Below, piece by piece: positions 1-7,552 of a stretch of DNA of 26,784 nucleotides. The translations under genes and the position numbers were made by a program. The DNA lies in the IMG/VR virus record IMGVR_UViG_3300020442_003817, positions 1 to 26,784 of that record, one strand, 5' to 3'. The notes under the pieces were generated by a model. It had not been told where the DNA came from. It saw only the letters and a program-made list of their open reading frames with translations, and searched no databases. Origin of the DNA: a virus. Numbering within the stretch: position 1 is the stretch's first letter; the number at the start of each line of letters is the position of its first letter.

Positions 1-596
1 CTTACAATTGCAGCACCAGGATTACCAGATGCTATATTTGCAATACCAGATGTAAGCTGACCAGTCAAACTTGTAAATGTTTCTTCTGGTATACCAAGTT
101 GTCTAAATTTTTCCTTTACTGCTGGATCTTCTGCAGTAATTTTTGCCTGATCAGCTGCCTGTTTAAATTTTGCATTAATTTCTGATTCTGAAAGTTGGAA
201 TCCATCTTGATTTGCTTTTCGTATACCTTCCATATTTCCTGGTACCAATACCTTTTTAATAACATTGGATGCCTTGGATGTATGGCCAGTAAGTATATCA
301 AGTGCAGATTTATTTTCAGGAGTTTGTGTATTACCCTTACCAGCATTTGGTCCAGATAATGCAGGTGTAGGATCGGGTTTGGAACTTGCACCTCTTTTTT
401 TCGTGCTTGCTGCTTTTGAAATATACCCTAATACCTCTTGCCCCATATCTTCAGATATTGTTGCATCTTTTTTAAATGCATTTTCCATCATCTTTTCAGC
501 CAAGGCCAAACCTTCCTTATCCAGTTCACTGGCCTCTTGAGTTTGTGCCATCTGGTTGCGCATGGCCGTTCTTGCGGCTTTAAATATTTCTTCCAT
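1..596 (-). CDS. Unfinished late gene after the gp5-like spike gene, function unknown
   Basis: The gene starts at 596 and stays open to the left edge, so the 3' end is missing and about 198 codons are visible. I do not recognise it. The N-terminal 50 residues look helical and charged (MEEIFKAARTAMRNQM, then a run rich in Glu, Lys and Ala). A basic Ser/Pro/Gly-rich linker follows, then another Ala/Lys/Glu-rich part, and the visible end becomes small and hydrophobic (Gly, Ala, Ile). The start codon overlaps the stop of the gp5-like gene by one base (TAATG), which implies translational coupling and the same late operon. By position it is probably a virion or tail-assembly protein, but that is inference from context only. 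Confidence 0.7.
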   Translation of the reverse strand, partial: MEEIFKAARTAMRNQMAQTQEASELDKEGLALAEKMMENAFKKDATISEDMGQEVLGYISKAASTKKRGASSKPDPTPALSGPNAGKGNTQTPENKSALDILTGHTSKASNVIKKVLVPGNMEGIRKANQDGFQLSESEINAKFKQAADQAKITAEDPAVKEKFRQLGIPEETFTSLTGQLTSGIANIASGNPGAAIV

Positions 597-1498
597 TATG
601 CCATTACCCTAAACAAATCTCTTGCAACTTTTTGTCTTTCCACTTGTCCCTTTTCTGCAGGATTTTCAAATCTGTCCTCAAATATAATTGCAGCTGCCTC
701 TGGTGAAGTTGCTCTTTTTAAATCATTTAAACGATAATATGTTTTTGATTCATATAATTCATGTATGGTAAATAATAATTGTGGATATAATGTATCCCAT
801 GCAAGATTTTTCTTTGCTGCAAATTCCACAAGATTTTGATATCTAAATCCTGCATTTGAACTTGAGTTCCATTGTGCAATACCAAATGACCTTTCAGGCG
901 GTGCAGATTGTGCCTTTACATCCAAGTCACCAATACGGTTTGCAAATGATTCCACCCAAAAATTTCCTATAATACCACAAGCTTGTGCTGGTGTAAATGA
1001 ACCACCTTCTGGTGTAATGAAAAAATTAAATGCCTTTTCCACATTTGTAGATCCTACCAAAAATGTTTCATCTGCATTTTTAAAATCAGGATTTGTAAAG
1101 TCATGAGGAGAACCAGTAAGTGATGGCCTTTGTACTTGATCAGGTACTGAACTTGATGTAGTTAAATCTATATCTGGTATTCGTTCAAATTTTGGTATCG
1201 AACCAAGTACAAGAGGTAATTGTGAAGCCTTACCATCCAGAAAAATACCATACACTTGTGCTTGTGGTTTAATACCAGTATTTGTGCCTATACCCGAACT
1301 ACCACCCTCAGTAATAGGTACTGCAACTTGGGCCCATGGTAAATCACCATCGGATATATCCTCTACATTTTCGGAGTGTATTCCGAATATTCTAACCTTA
1401 ACTCTACCAAGTTCAACTGGATCATTGATGTCCTTAACAACACCAACAAACCAACGTGTTTCATCTCCGTAATAATCTTTATATGATCTTGGTATCAT
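596..1498 (-). CDS. 5: gp5-like baseplate spike protein with OB fold and tail-lysozyme domain
   Basis: This 300-residue protein is the likely central spike at the tail tip, which locally digests peptidoglycan during infection. Residues about 15-65 match the gp5 OB-fold pattern (WFVGVVKDINDPVELGRVKV, then DGDLPWAQVAVP). Residues about 150-300 resemble the phage tail lysozyme family, with AQACGIIGNFWVES (E183 is the candidate catalytic Glu) and SFGIAQWN. T4 gp5 instead has a T4-lysozyme-type domain between the OB fold and a long beta-helix. Here no repeat typical of the beta-helix is seen, so the needle must be absent or encoded elsewhere. The start overlaps the stop of the hub gene (ATGA). Spike assignment is good; the exact lysozyme class is less sure. 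Confidence 0.8.
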   Translation of the reverse strand: MIPRSYKDYYGDETRWFVGVVKDINDPVELGRVKVRIFGIHSENVEDISDGDLPWAQVAVPITEGGSSGIGTNTGIKPQAQVYGIFLDGKASQLPLVLGSIPKFERIPDIDLTTSSSVPDQVQRPSLTGSPHDFTNPDFKNADETFLVGSTNVEKAFNFFITPEGGSFTPAQACGIIGNFWVESFANRIGDLDVKAQSAPPERSFGIAQWNSSSNAGFRYQNLVEFAAKKNLAWDTLYPQLLFTIHELYESKTYYRLNDLKRATSPEAAAIIFEDRFENPAEKGQVERQKVARDLFRVMA

Positions 1499-2832
1499 GC
1501 TATTACCTTTAACGGATTATCATCAGTGTAATTTGTAAGTTTTACACATTTTAAATGAATTTGGTATCTCGAATCACCAAATGCATGTTTTGCTCCATAT
1601 ATTAAATAATCACCTGATTTTTTAAGATCAAGTTTTATATCTCCAAGTGAATTAGGTCTGTTTGCAGAAAATAAAATTCTAACTACATTACCGGTGGTAT
1701 AGTGTCCATCAGGATTAGTAAATCCAGTTCCATCAATTCTAATCGTAATTGGAGTTTTTAATAAAAGCTTTTTAAGAGCCATAGAAACAATTTTCTTTTT
1801 ATGGCCATCCTTGGTATCTTCATCATACGATACAAAACGGTTTGTACCATCATCATATGCACCTGATTCAGATATTTGAGTGATACGTCGTGATTTTAGG
1901 TTTTGTAATTCAACATCATCAATTTTAAAATTATCTGCAAGTGTTATAACTTGATTTCTAATTTTGGTATCTAAAAAATCATCTAATGCATCGGTGTGTA
2001 TATTAAATGTGTTTTTCATGTCCTTAAATGTATGCGTATTTAAAAAATGATGATCTGCAGATATTAACCCATCTGCTATTAAATTATAAAGATCATCATT
2101 TTCTTCTAATGCATATTCTTTAATTGGAACATATCTTTGTTGTAAATTTGCCTCTAGGTCGTGCATACTAGGTCCATAAATGAAAGGTGCCCTTATATTA
2201 ATAGGTTGTTTTTCAATCATGGTTTTTAGGTCTGCATATATAAATCTGTTTAGTGTAAATGATGAAAAAAGATATGTAGGGTAACCTTCAGATGTGGTAC
2301 CTCTATTTTTAAGCCATATCATTGCATCGATAGGAGTCATATTTGGTATAATAACCTTTATCTGTTTTTGATAAACGTCTGAAAATATTTCTTCAACTTC
2401 CTTATTCAACCATTCTGATGCTATGGTTTTAATGATACCATCTGGTCTTCCATTATAGGCTTTATTTACATTTTTTGTATTTGATTTAAAAAGTATATCC
2501 TCAACAAGGTGTACCATAATTAAATCGGATTGTTCATTTGCCTTTTTATTTGAAATAATTTTATCAATTATAAAATTGTGTTCAACTGCTTTGGATGATA
2601 GTGTTTCCTTAAATCGTACCGTACAAGTTTCTGCACCTTGAAAATCAATTCTATCATAGAGTCTAAATGTATCAATAAATGCTATTTGGCCTGTAGTATA
2701 AGGTAAATCAATATGTTCAAATACTTCTATATCTGTAACCAAACCAACAATATCAACTGGATCTATCATCCGAGATGAATTAATGATTACGGACTCAAGT
2801 ATGTAACCTTTTTTTGTTTTGGTTTGTGCCAT
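1495..2832 (-). CDS. 27: Probable gp27-like baseplate hub protein
   Basis: This 445-residue protein lies directly upstream of the gp5-like spike gene and overlaps it by four bases, which suits the hub that binds the spike trimer (T4 gp27, about 390 residues). The N-terminal part (SRMIDPVDIVGLVTDIEVFE, then LPYTTGQIAFIDT) reads as beta-rich and resembles hub domains. The middle (IIPNMTPIDAMIWLKNRG) is typical of hub proteins of the gp27/gp44 type. The C-terminal part, with a Gly/Asp-rich stretch and GDYLIYGAKHAFGDSRYQ, looks like the last hub beta domain. There is no signal peptide or membrane segment. The family call rests on motif memory and gene order, not on an alignment. Confidence 0.65.
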   Translation of the reverse strand: MAQTKTKKGYILESVIINSSRMIDPVDIVGLVTDIEVFEHIDLPYTTGQIAFIDTFRLYDRIDFQGAETCTVRFKETLSSKAVEHNFIIDKIISNKKANEQSDLIMVHLVEDILFKSNTKNVNKAYNGRPDGIIKTIASEWLNKEVEEIFSDVYQKQIKVIIPNMTPIDAMIWLKNRGTTSEGYPTYLFSSFTLNRFIYADLKTMIEKQPINIRAPFIYGPSMHDLEANLQQRYVPIKEYALEENDDLYNLIADGLISADHHFLNTHTFKDMKNTFNIHTDALDDFLDTKIRNQVITLADNFKIDDVELQNLKSRRITQISESGAYDDGTNRFVSYDEDTKDGHKKKIVSMALKKLLLKTPITIRIDGTGFTNPDGHYTTGNVVRILFSANRPNSLGDIKLDLKKSGDYLIYGAKHAFGDSRYQIHLKCVKLTNYTDDNPLKVIA

Positions 2833-2834
2833 AA

Positions 2835-3590
2835 TTAATTTCTAATTGCTTGGAAAAATGCTGATGTTACTTCGCCAATAAGATCTGGTTTTACGACCCT
2901 TATATCTTTTAATTCATTATTTTTTCTTACATATCTATCATATTGAGTTATTTCTGTATAAATTGATGGAGCATCTTGACTAGGATCAATATCAACATAA
3001 TTACCATCGGCATCTTCATAATGATGAGCAGATAAGTGTTCTTGCATAGTTGAATGTGCTGTGATCAACCCGGATGCATCCAAACCAAATGCAACATTTG
3101 TTACTATTTCACCTGCAGTAAATGCTTTTTGTGATGCAATTGTAATTTGTCCTAAATCTAAATTTCGTTTTAATATTTCTCCTCTTGCCCCAGAGGTACT
3201 ACCAGATGCAGTTTGTCCCACTAACATAATACCTTCTGCAGCAAATGGAGTTTTTGTTCTTATAACAAAATGTGGAAAATCTGTTTTTACTTTATCTTCA
3301 AGTTGTTTTAATGTAAGAGGCCAACCACGGGACCTAAGATGATCATTCATCAAGTAAAAAGTCCAATGATATTCAGGCGTACCATACAACTTATAGGATA
3401 GTTGATCTGGTCGATCATTTTCTTGAATATTATATTTACGGTAAAAACTTACATTATCCTTTATAACATCCAATACATCTGAGTATCGCGATATATCTTG
3501 GAAAATTTCATATGTAACTTGTTCACCACCTTGTACTTCATTATCACCAAACACATATGCTGTACGTGGAAAATCTTTAAAAAATAACAT
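2835..3590 (-). CDS. 53: gp53-like baseplate wedge protein
   Basis: This 251-residue protein matches T4 gp53 (about 196 residues), a wedge component that joins neighbouring wedges around the hub. The recognisable part is residues about 40-100: NVSFYRKYNIQENDRPDQLS, LYGTPEYHWTFYLMND and RGWPLTLKQLEDKV. This is the LysM-like segment typical of gp53, where the short-chain 'disliked gap' wording of the family (YG-PE-HW-LMN) is well kept. The middle (about 120-180) is Gly/Ser/Ala-rich and looks like an inserted beta domain that T4 lacks. The start overlaps the stop of the gp48-like gene (TAATG), so the two are coupled in the leftward late operon. Confidence 0.85.
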   Translation of the reverse strand: MLFFKDFPRTAYVFGDNEVQGGEQVTYEIFQDISRYSDVLDVIKDNVSFYRKYNIQENDRPDQLSYKLYGTPEYHWTFYLMNDHLRSRGWPLTLKQLEDKVKTDFPHFVIRTKTPFAAEGIMLVGQTASGSTSGARGEILKRNLDLGQITIASQKAFTAGEIVTNVAFGLDASGLITAHSTMQEHLSAHHYEDADGNYVDIDPSQDAPSIYTEITQYDRYVRKNNELKDIRVVKPDLIGEVTSAFFQAIRN

Positions 3591-4807
3591 TAGTAACCTT
3601 TCTGAATATCTTGTTTTGCAAGTGCCCGATACTCTTGGAATATTAATGTCATATCAATTTCCGTTGGGTGGCCATCAGCATGAAATGTCATGCTGTTTGG
3701 ATTATAGGTTACTTGACAACTACGTAAATAAGATAATTGCATTTTAGGAAATCTTGCTTTTGAATTTAAAAACTGAAAGTCAACTTCAAAAAGATTTGGA
3801 AATCTATATCCCGCGGGAACATTATTAATTATACTTAATTCTTCTGGATACATTTCCTCTCTAAATGTTTTAATAATTTTTTCAACTTGTGATGCTTCTG
3901 CTGCAGATGTTGGAATAAATCTAAATTGAAAGGTAAATTGTCTAATATTTGGTCTATCAAATAATATTCTTGTACCTGGGTTTACACCAGTTTGTAATGC
4001 AGTTGCTGCAGCTGCCCTTAATCCTACTGAAGGTATTCTTTGTGATATTCTTGCAGCTGCAACTTGTGCGGCCGTACCAGAAATTTGACCTGATGCCAAA
4101 TTAAAGATACTTTCAAGTCCTTCGGATACTCCACGACCGATGGCACCTAAAAGATTTTGACCTGCATTTAATCCGGCAAGCGCTGTAAGTCCACCTGGTC
4201 CTAAATCAACTTGATTATACATTATGTCATCATTAACAACAAGAGATTGTGGCATATATAATGATATTATAGGAGAGGAACTTACACTTCTTGTTTTAAC
4301 ACCAGCCGTACCATCAGTGGTTAAGGATCCATCATTTGATTCTTTTTGTTTATCTGCAAGTGCTTGTTTTAATCCTGGATCTATGGCATTAGTAGTTCCA
4401 CCTGGATTGCCACCATCTCTTGCTTGCAATCTTGGCTCATTTAAATCCTGTGAAGTTAAGGAATCTGTAAGTTTTTGTGAGGCTGTAACAGCAAGAGGTA
4501 CGTCCCAATATTCCTTCACCTCTGTTGTATCAATGGTATATGCATCAACTTGTTTTACCTTAAACATCATTCTGGCAGGAAAATCTGCCTGTCCATCTAA
4601 AGGATATTTGTAAATGGCAGGTGGTGATGATATAGGTGAACCTTGACCATTAGGAAATTGATCCGCGACTGCTGCATCTAAATCCTCTAATCTACCTGAA
4701 TAAGCATTTTTGTTTAAAACCGAACCAATATTTTGTCTACCAGCTGCAGTGGCCGCGTTTCCGGCCTTTTGTGCTGCTATTTCTTGTTTTAACCCCGGAT
4801 CAGGCAT
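3590..4807 (-). CDS. 48: gp48-like baseplate tail-tube cap
   Basis: This 405-residue protein is the first gene of the leftward late operon. The C-terminal half carries the tube-like domain of gp48: FDRPNIRQFTFQFRFIPTSA, EEMYPEEL, RFPNLFEVDFQF, SYLRSCQVTYNPNSM and EIDMTLIFQEYRALAK. T4 gp48 (about 364 residues) caps the hub and starts the tail tube together with gp54. The N-terminal half has a Gly/Ala/Asn-rich low-complexity region, and PQSLVVNDDIMYNQVDLG precedes a Gly/Ala helix region. A ribosome site AGGA lies 9 bases before the ATG, and a late-promoter box lies upstream at 4846-4853. Confidence 0.8.
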   Translation of the reverse strand: MPDPGLKQEIAAQKAGNAATAAGRQNIGSVLNKNAYSGRLEDLDAAVADQFPNGQGSPISSPPAIYKYPLDGQADFPARMMFKVKQVDAYTIDTTEVKEYWDVPLAVTASQKLTDSLTSQDLNEPRLQARDGGNPGGTTNAIDPGLKQALADKQKESNDGSLTTDGTAGVKTRSVSSSPIISLYMPQSLVVNDDIMYNQVDLGPGGLTALAGLNAGQNLLGAIGRGVSEGLESIFNLASGQISGTAAQVAAARISQRIPSVGLRAAAATALQTGVNPGTRILFDRPNIRQFTFQFRFIPTSAAEASQVEKIIKTFREEMYPEELSIINNVPAGYRFPNLFEVDFQFLNSKARFPKMQLSYLRSCQVTYNPNSMTFHADGHPTEIDMTLIFQEYRALAKQDIQKGY

Positions 4808-4817
4808 AGCAATTTCC

Positions 4818-4825
4818 TATAAATA
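4818..4825 (+). promoter_or_regulatory. T4-type late promoter box for the rightward late genes
   Basis: A perfect TATAAATA is present on the plus strand, 36 bases before the gp4 start. In T4 this octamer alone defines late promoters, read by sigma gp55 with the coactivator gp33. A gp33-like gene is present at 10058. Initiation would be expected near 4831. It faces the opposite box at 4846-4853. Confidence 0.7.
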
Positions 4826-4845
4826 AAATTAGTAAATTATATCTC

Positions 4846-4853
4846 TATTTATA
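4846..4853 (-). promoter_or_regulatory. T4-type late promoter box for the leftward late genes
   Basis: A perfect TATAAATA is read on the minus strand, 39 bases before the gp48 start. Initiation is expected near 4840. The two late transcripts would start inside each other's promoter region and overlap for about ten bases at their 5' ends. Confidence 0.7.
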
Positions 4854-4860
4854 TGGAAAA

Positions 4861-5367
4861 ATGGCATATTCTGGAAAGTATAAACCAAAGAGTCTTAGCA
4901 AGTATAGAGGCGATCCTGATAAAGTGACATATCGTTCACATTGGGAAAAACTGTGCTTTTTATGGTGCGATCGCAATCCTGATGTAAAATATTGGTCATC
5001 AGAAGAAACAGTGGTACCATATTATTGGGATATTGATAAACGATACCACAGATATTATGTTGATTTAAAAATTACATTTAATGATGGTAAAACAATTTTA
5101 GTTGAAATAAAACCATCCAAGGAAACAGAACCACCCAAAAATCCAAATAAAAGTAAAAAATATATTGGTGAGGCAATGACATATGTAAAAAATATGAATA
5201 AGTGGGAGGCTGCAAATAAATATGCAAAGGATAGAGGATGGGAGTTTCAAATATGGACAGAGAAAACACTTGACAGCATGGGTATCATGAAAGGACAAAA
5301 AGGTAAACTCAAACCTTTAAAGCCCTTAAAACCATATCGCAGAAAATCTAAAAAACCATATAAATAA
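4861..5367 (+). CDS. 4: gp4-like head completion protein
   Basis: This 168-residue protein matches T4 gp4 (about 150 residues), which finishes the DNA-filled head before tail joining. The N-terminus (SLSKYRGDPDKVTYRSHWEK, LCFLWCDRNPDVKYWSSEE) is characteristic. A TnsA-like nuclease arrangement can be seen: E29 in SHWEK, D68 in YYVDLK and E82-I-K84 in LVEIKP, so the PD-(D/E)XK-type ligands look intact. The C-terminus is very basic (KLKPLKPLKPYRRKSKK), suitable for DNA binding. It is the first gene of the rightward late operon. Its weak ribosome site is GGA just before the start. Confidence 0.85.
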   Translation: MAYSGKYKPKSLSKYRGDPDKVTYRSHWEKLCFLWCDRNPDVKYWSSEETVVPYYWDIDKRYHRYYVDLKITFNDGKTILVEIKPSKETEPPKNPNKSKKYIGEAMTYVKNMNKWEAANKYAKDRGWEFQIWTEKTLDSMGIMKGQKGKLKPLKPLKPYRRKSKKPYK

Positions 5368-5371
5368 TGAT

Positions 5372-5962
5372 ATGAGTAATTTATTTCAAAAATTGGAATT
5401 TGAAGCCTTTCGTGCTGGTATTAACCCTCGTACAAAAGAAGCACAAAACTGGTTTCGTAAAAGAGCCAGAACAATGAAAGGTATTAATCGTAATGAATTA
5501 ATGAGTGATGAGGAAGTGAAACTTGTCAATAGGCAAAATCCTTTAATTGGATCTATGAATATGTTTTTCTATGATCCAAAACACAAGGAAACACTTCCTT
5601 ACTATGATAGGTTTCCTTTGGCAATTATTGTGGGTCCTGCGCCAAAAGGTTTTATGGGATTAAATTTACATTATTTACCACCAGTTTTACGAGCCAAACT
5701 ACTTGATGCATTACTTGATATCACAAATAATAACAAATATAATGAATCGACTAGGTTTCAGGTATCATACGATGTATTAAAAAGCACTAGTAAATTAAGA
5801 TATTTCAGGCCCTGTTTAAAACACTATTTAACTGCTCATGTAAAATCACGTTTGGCCCGTGTATCGGCACCAGAGTGGGAAATAGCTACATTTTTACCTA
5901 CAGCAAGTTGGGAAAAATCAAGTGCTGGTAATGTTTATAAAGATTCGAGGAAAGCAATATGA
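5372..5962 (+). CDS. Conserved T4-like phage protein, function not assigned
   Basis: This 196-residue protein has an N-terminal basic helix (KEAQNWFRKRARTM) and a central motif (LPYYDRFPLAIIVGPAPKGF, then GLNLHYLPPVLRAKLLDAL) that I associate with a conserved family of marine T4-like phages. I cannot give it a T4 gene name. Position between gp4 and a tail-tube-like gene suggests a virion or head/tail assembly role. T4 gp2, which protects DNA ends and is a neighbour of gene 4 in T4, is one possibility I cannot support by residues. It starts five bases after the gp4 stop with no clear ribosome site, so it is probably translated by coupling. Its stop overlaps the next start (ATGA). Confidence 0.8.
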   Translation: MSNLFQKLEFEAFRAGINPRTKEAQNWFRKRARTMKGINRNELMSDEEVKLVNRQNPLIGSMNMFFYDPKHKETLPYYDRFPLAIIVGPAPKGFMGLNLHYLPPVLRAKLLDALLDITNNNKYNESTRFQVSYDVLKSTSKLRYFRPCLKHYLTAHVKSRLARVSAPEWEIATFLPTASWEKSSAGNVYKDSRKAI

Positions 5963-6654
5963 GTAGTGTAGACCAAATAAAATCTCTTGCATCTTCAAAA
6001 CTTGGTTTTGCCAGAACAAATCAATTCCTTGTTGAGTTACCTACAACCTTTTCTGGTACCGGTGGGTTTCTAGGGCAACTCACTACCCTTCTTACAAGCG
6101 GTGTGGGACTTGGTTCTGGAGGTGGAGACCTTAATATACTATGTTCAGCTGCAACACTTCCTGGTAAACAGATATTAACACACGAACGTAGAATTGGAAT
6201 GGAATTCCAAAAAGTTGCATATGGATATGCCGTTGAGGATGTGTCACTTACCTTTTATGCATTAAATGATTATGGTACTCGCAAATATTTTGATTCATGG
6301 AGACAAAGAACATTAGATGAAAGTGGCCACATTGCTGGTTATAAAAAGGATTATGCAAAGGATGTTAAAATACACCAGTTGCGTAAACCTATAAAAAACA
6401 TTGGTGGTGGTCTCGGGCCGATAAAGGTAAATATAGGACTAGGAGGTGGATCTGTTTATTCTGTAAGACTAATTGATGCATTTCCTACAACAGTTCAAGC
6501 AGTTGAATTAAATAATGACATGGATGGATTGGTACAAATTAGTGTACAACTATCATATACAAATTGGGAAACAACATCAAGTGGACAAGGCTGGATTCAA
6601 GCAACTGCCGGTATCGGTGGTGGATTGGGTGGATTAACCAGTTTCTTATCATAG
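5959..6654 (+). CDS. 54: Tail-tube-like protein, probable gp54 tube initiator
   Basis: This 231-residue protein has features of the tail-tube fold shared by gp19, gp48 and gp54: FARTNQFLVELP at the N-terminus, CSAATLPGKQILTHERRIG, then VEDVSLTFYALNDYGTRKYF and W, and a terminal strand region (LVQISVQLSYTNWETTS). Gly-rich stretches sit at about 30-50, 145-165 and at the C-terminus. T4 gp54 (320 residues) starts the tube on the baseplate next to gp48. The main tube protein gp19 normally lies beside the sheath gene, which is not in this window, so gp54 is preferred. Ribosome site GAGG lies 8 bases before ATG. Confidence 0.6.
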   Translation: MSSVDQIKSLASSKLGFARTNQFLVELPTTFSGTGGFLGQLTTLLTSGVGLGSGGGDLNILCSAATLPGKQILTHERRIGMEFQKVAYGYAVEDVSLTFYALNDYGTRKYFDSWRQRTLDESGHIAGYKKDYAKDVKIHQLRKPIKNIGGGLGPIKVNIGLGGGSVYSVRLIDAFPTTVQAVELNNDMDGLVQISVQLSYTNWETTSSGQGWIQATAGIGGGLGGLTSFLS

Positions 6655-6663
6655 GAGTAAAAT

Positions 6664-7374
6664 ATGGCGCTACCGCGTTTGAATGATTCACCACAGTATG
6701 AATTAGTAATACCGTCAAGTGGAGATAAACTTAATTACAGACCATTTCTTGTAAAGGAACAAAAAATTCTTATGTTGGCATTTGAGTCCCAAGATAAGAA
6801 ACAAATATTAAATGCAATATTGGATACTATCGAGGCATGTTGTCCAAATGTGGAAAAAAATAAACTGGCATCATTTGATGTTGATTATATTTTTACACAG
6901 ATAAGAACCAAATCGGTTGGTGAAACAACAACCATTTCTGCAACATGCGAATGTGGACATGAAAATGATGTAGTGGTAAATTTAGATGAGGCCGTATTAC
7001 ATAATGAACACACAACCGATATTATTAAATTAAATAGTGAATATGCAATTAAAATGAGATGGCCGTCATATCACGAAATTGCAAATAATGATATAATAAC
7101 ATCGCAGTCTGCAAAGAATACAGATATTGTTTATGAAACAATTAAAATGTCAATCGATGGTATTATGACTGAAGATGAATTTATTTTATTAAAAGACGAG
7201 TCTGCAGAGGAAGTTGATAGGTTTGTAAATTCATTAACGACTGAACAGTTTAATAAAATTAATGAATATATTTCTGCAGCTCCTACTTTAAAATATGATT
7301 TAAAATATAAATGTGAAGGTTGTGAAAAGGAAATTACTAAAACACTGGAGGGCTTACAAGATTTTTTTTCCTAA
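6664..7374 (+). CDS. 26: gp26-like baseplate hub assembly protein (zero-frame product)
   Basis: This 236-residue protein matches the T4 gp26 family, baseplate hub assembly factors. The opening (MALPRLNDSPQYELVIPSSG, then YRPFLVKEQKILMLA) is typical. Four cysteines form a likely zinc ribbon: C95 and C97 in CECGHE, and C217 and C220 in CEGCEK. Residues 120-200 read as helical (IDGIMTEDEF, VDRFVNSLTTEQFNKINEYI). Ribosome site AGGAG lies 6 bases before ATG. The gene ends in a run of eight T residues followed by the stop, and an open -1 frame continues beyond it (see 7368-7550). The position just before the tape measure candidate fits a tail assembly chaperone. Confidence 0.85.
   Translation: MALPRLNDSPQYELVIPSSGDKLNYRPFLVKEQKILMLAFESQDKKQILNAILDTIEACCPNVEKNKLASFDVDYIFTQIRTKSVGETTTISATCECGHENDVVVNLDEAVLHNEHTTDIIKLNSEYAIKMRWPSYHEIANNDIITSQSAKNTDIVYETIKMSIDGIMTEDEFILLKDESAEEVDRFVNSLTTEQFNKINEYISAAPTLKYDLKYKCEGCEKEITKTLEGLQDFFS
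7362..7368 (+). promoter_or_regulatory. Candidate -1 ribosomal frameshift site (T TTT TTT)
   Basis: The last zero-frame codons are GAT TTT TTT TCC TAA. The heptamer T TTT TTT lets both ribosomal-site tRNAs re-pair exactly after slipping back one base. Reading then continues TTC CTA AAC in a frame that stays open to 7550. The zero-frame stop follows the slip site by one codon, an arrangement that favours slippage. Confidence 0.6.
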
Positions 7375-7550
7375 ACCTTTCTCATGATTCATTGGAAAAT
7401 TATTATAGGGTAAACTATCAATTACTACAAAATTTTAATTATTCGTTAACTGAGATTGATAGTATGATGCCATGGGAAAGGGAAATATATCTATCAATGC
7501 TTATAGATGATTTAAAAGAAAAAAATGAAAGGGCTACTCAAAGGGGATAA
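7368..7550 (+). CDS. Frameshift extension of the gp26-like protein (60 codons)
   Basis: This -1 frame is open from 7341 to the stop at 7548-7550. It encodes a sensible protein: FLNLSHDSLENYY, then YQLLQNFNYSLTEIDSMMPW and EREIYLSMLIDDLKEKNER. The 'MMPWEREIY' type of helix is what frameshifted tail chaperone extensions look like. There is no ATG with a ribosome site before it. The only internal ATG (7464) would leave 28 residues. Fusion to the zero-frame product gives about 295 residues. An alternative is independent translation from a rare start as a small gene (a gp51-like name is used in some relatives, which I cannot verify), or a sequencing error in the T-run. Confidence 0.65.
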   Translation, partial: FLNLSHDSLENYYRVNYQLLQNFNYSLTEIDSMMPWEREIYLSMLIDDLKEKNERATQRG

Positions 7551-7552
7551 CA

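Noticed and set aside
4224-4613. 129-residue plus-strand frame
   Set aside because: It is antisense to the gp48-like gene, with Ser/Pro/Thr-rich nonsense composition and no ribosome site.
5359-5366. A third plus-strand TATAAATA, overlapping the gp4 stop
   Set aside because: Expected initiation near 5373 would fall inside the start codon of the next gene, so it cannot serve that gene. It may be chance in AT-rich sequence.
7464-7550. Separate 28-codon gene in the -1 frame after the gp26-like gene
   Set aside because: Only a weak purine stretch precedes it, and the protein-like sequence begins well upstream of the ATG, so a frameshift extension explains more.
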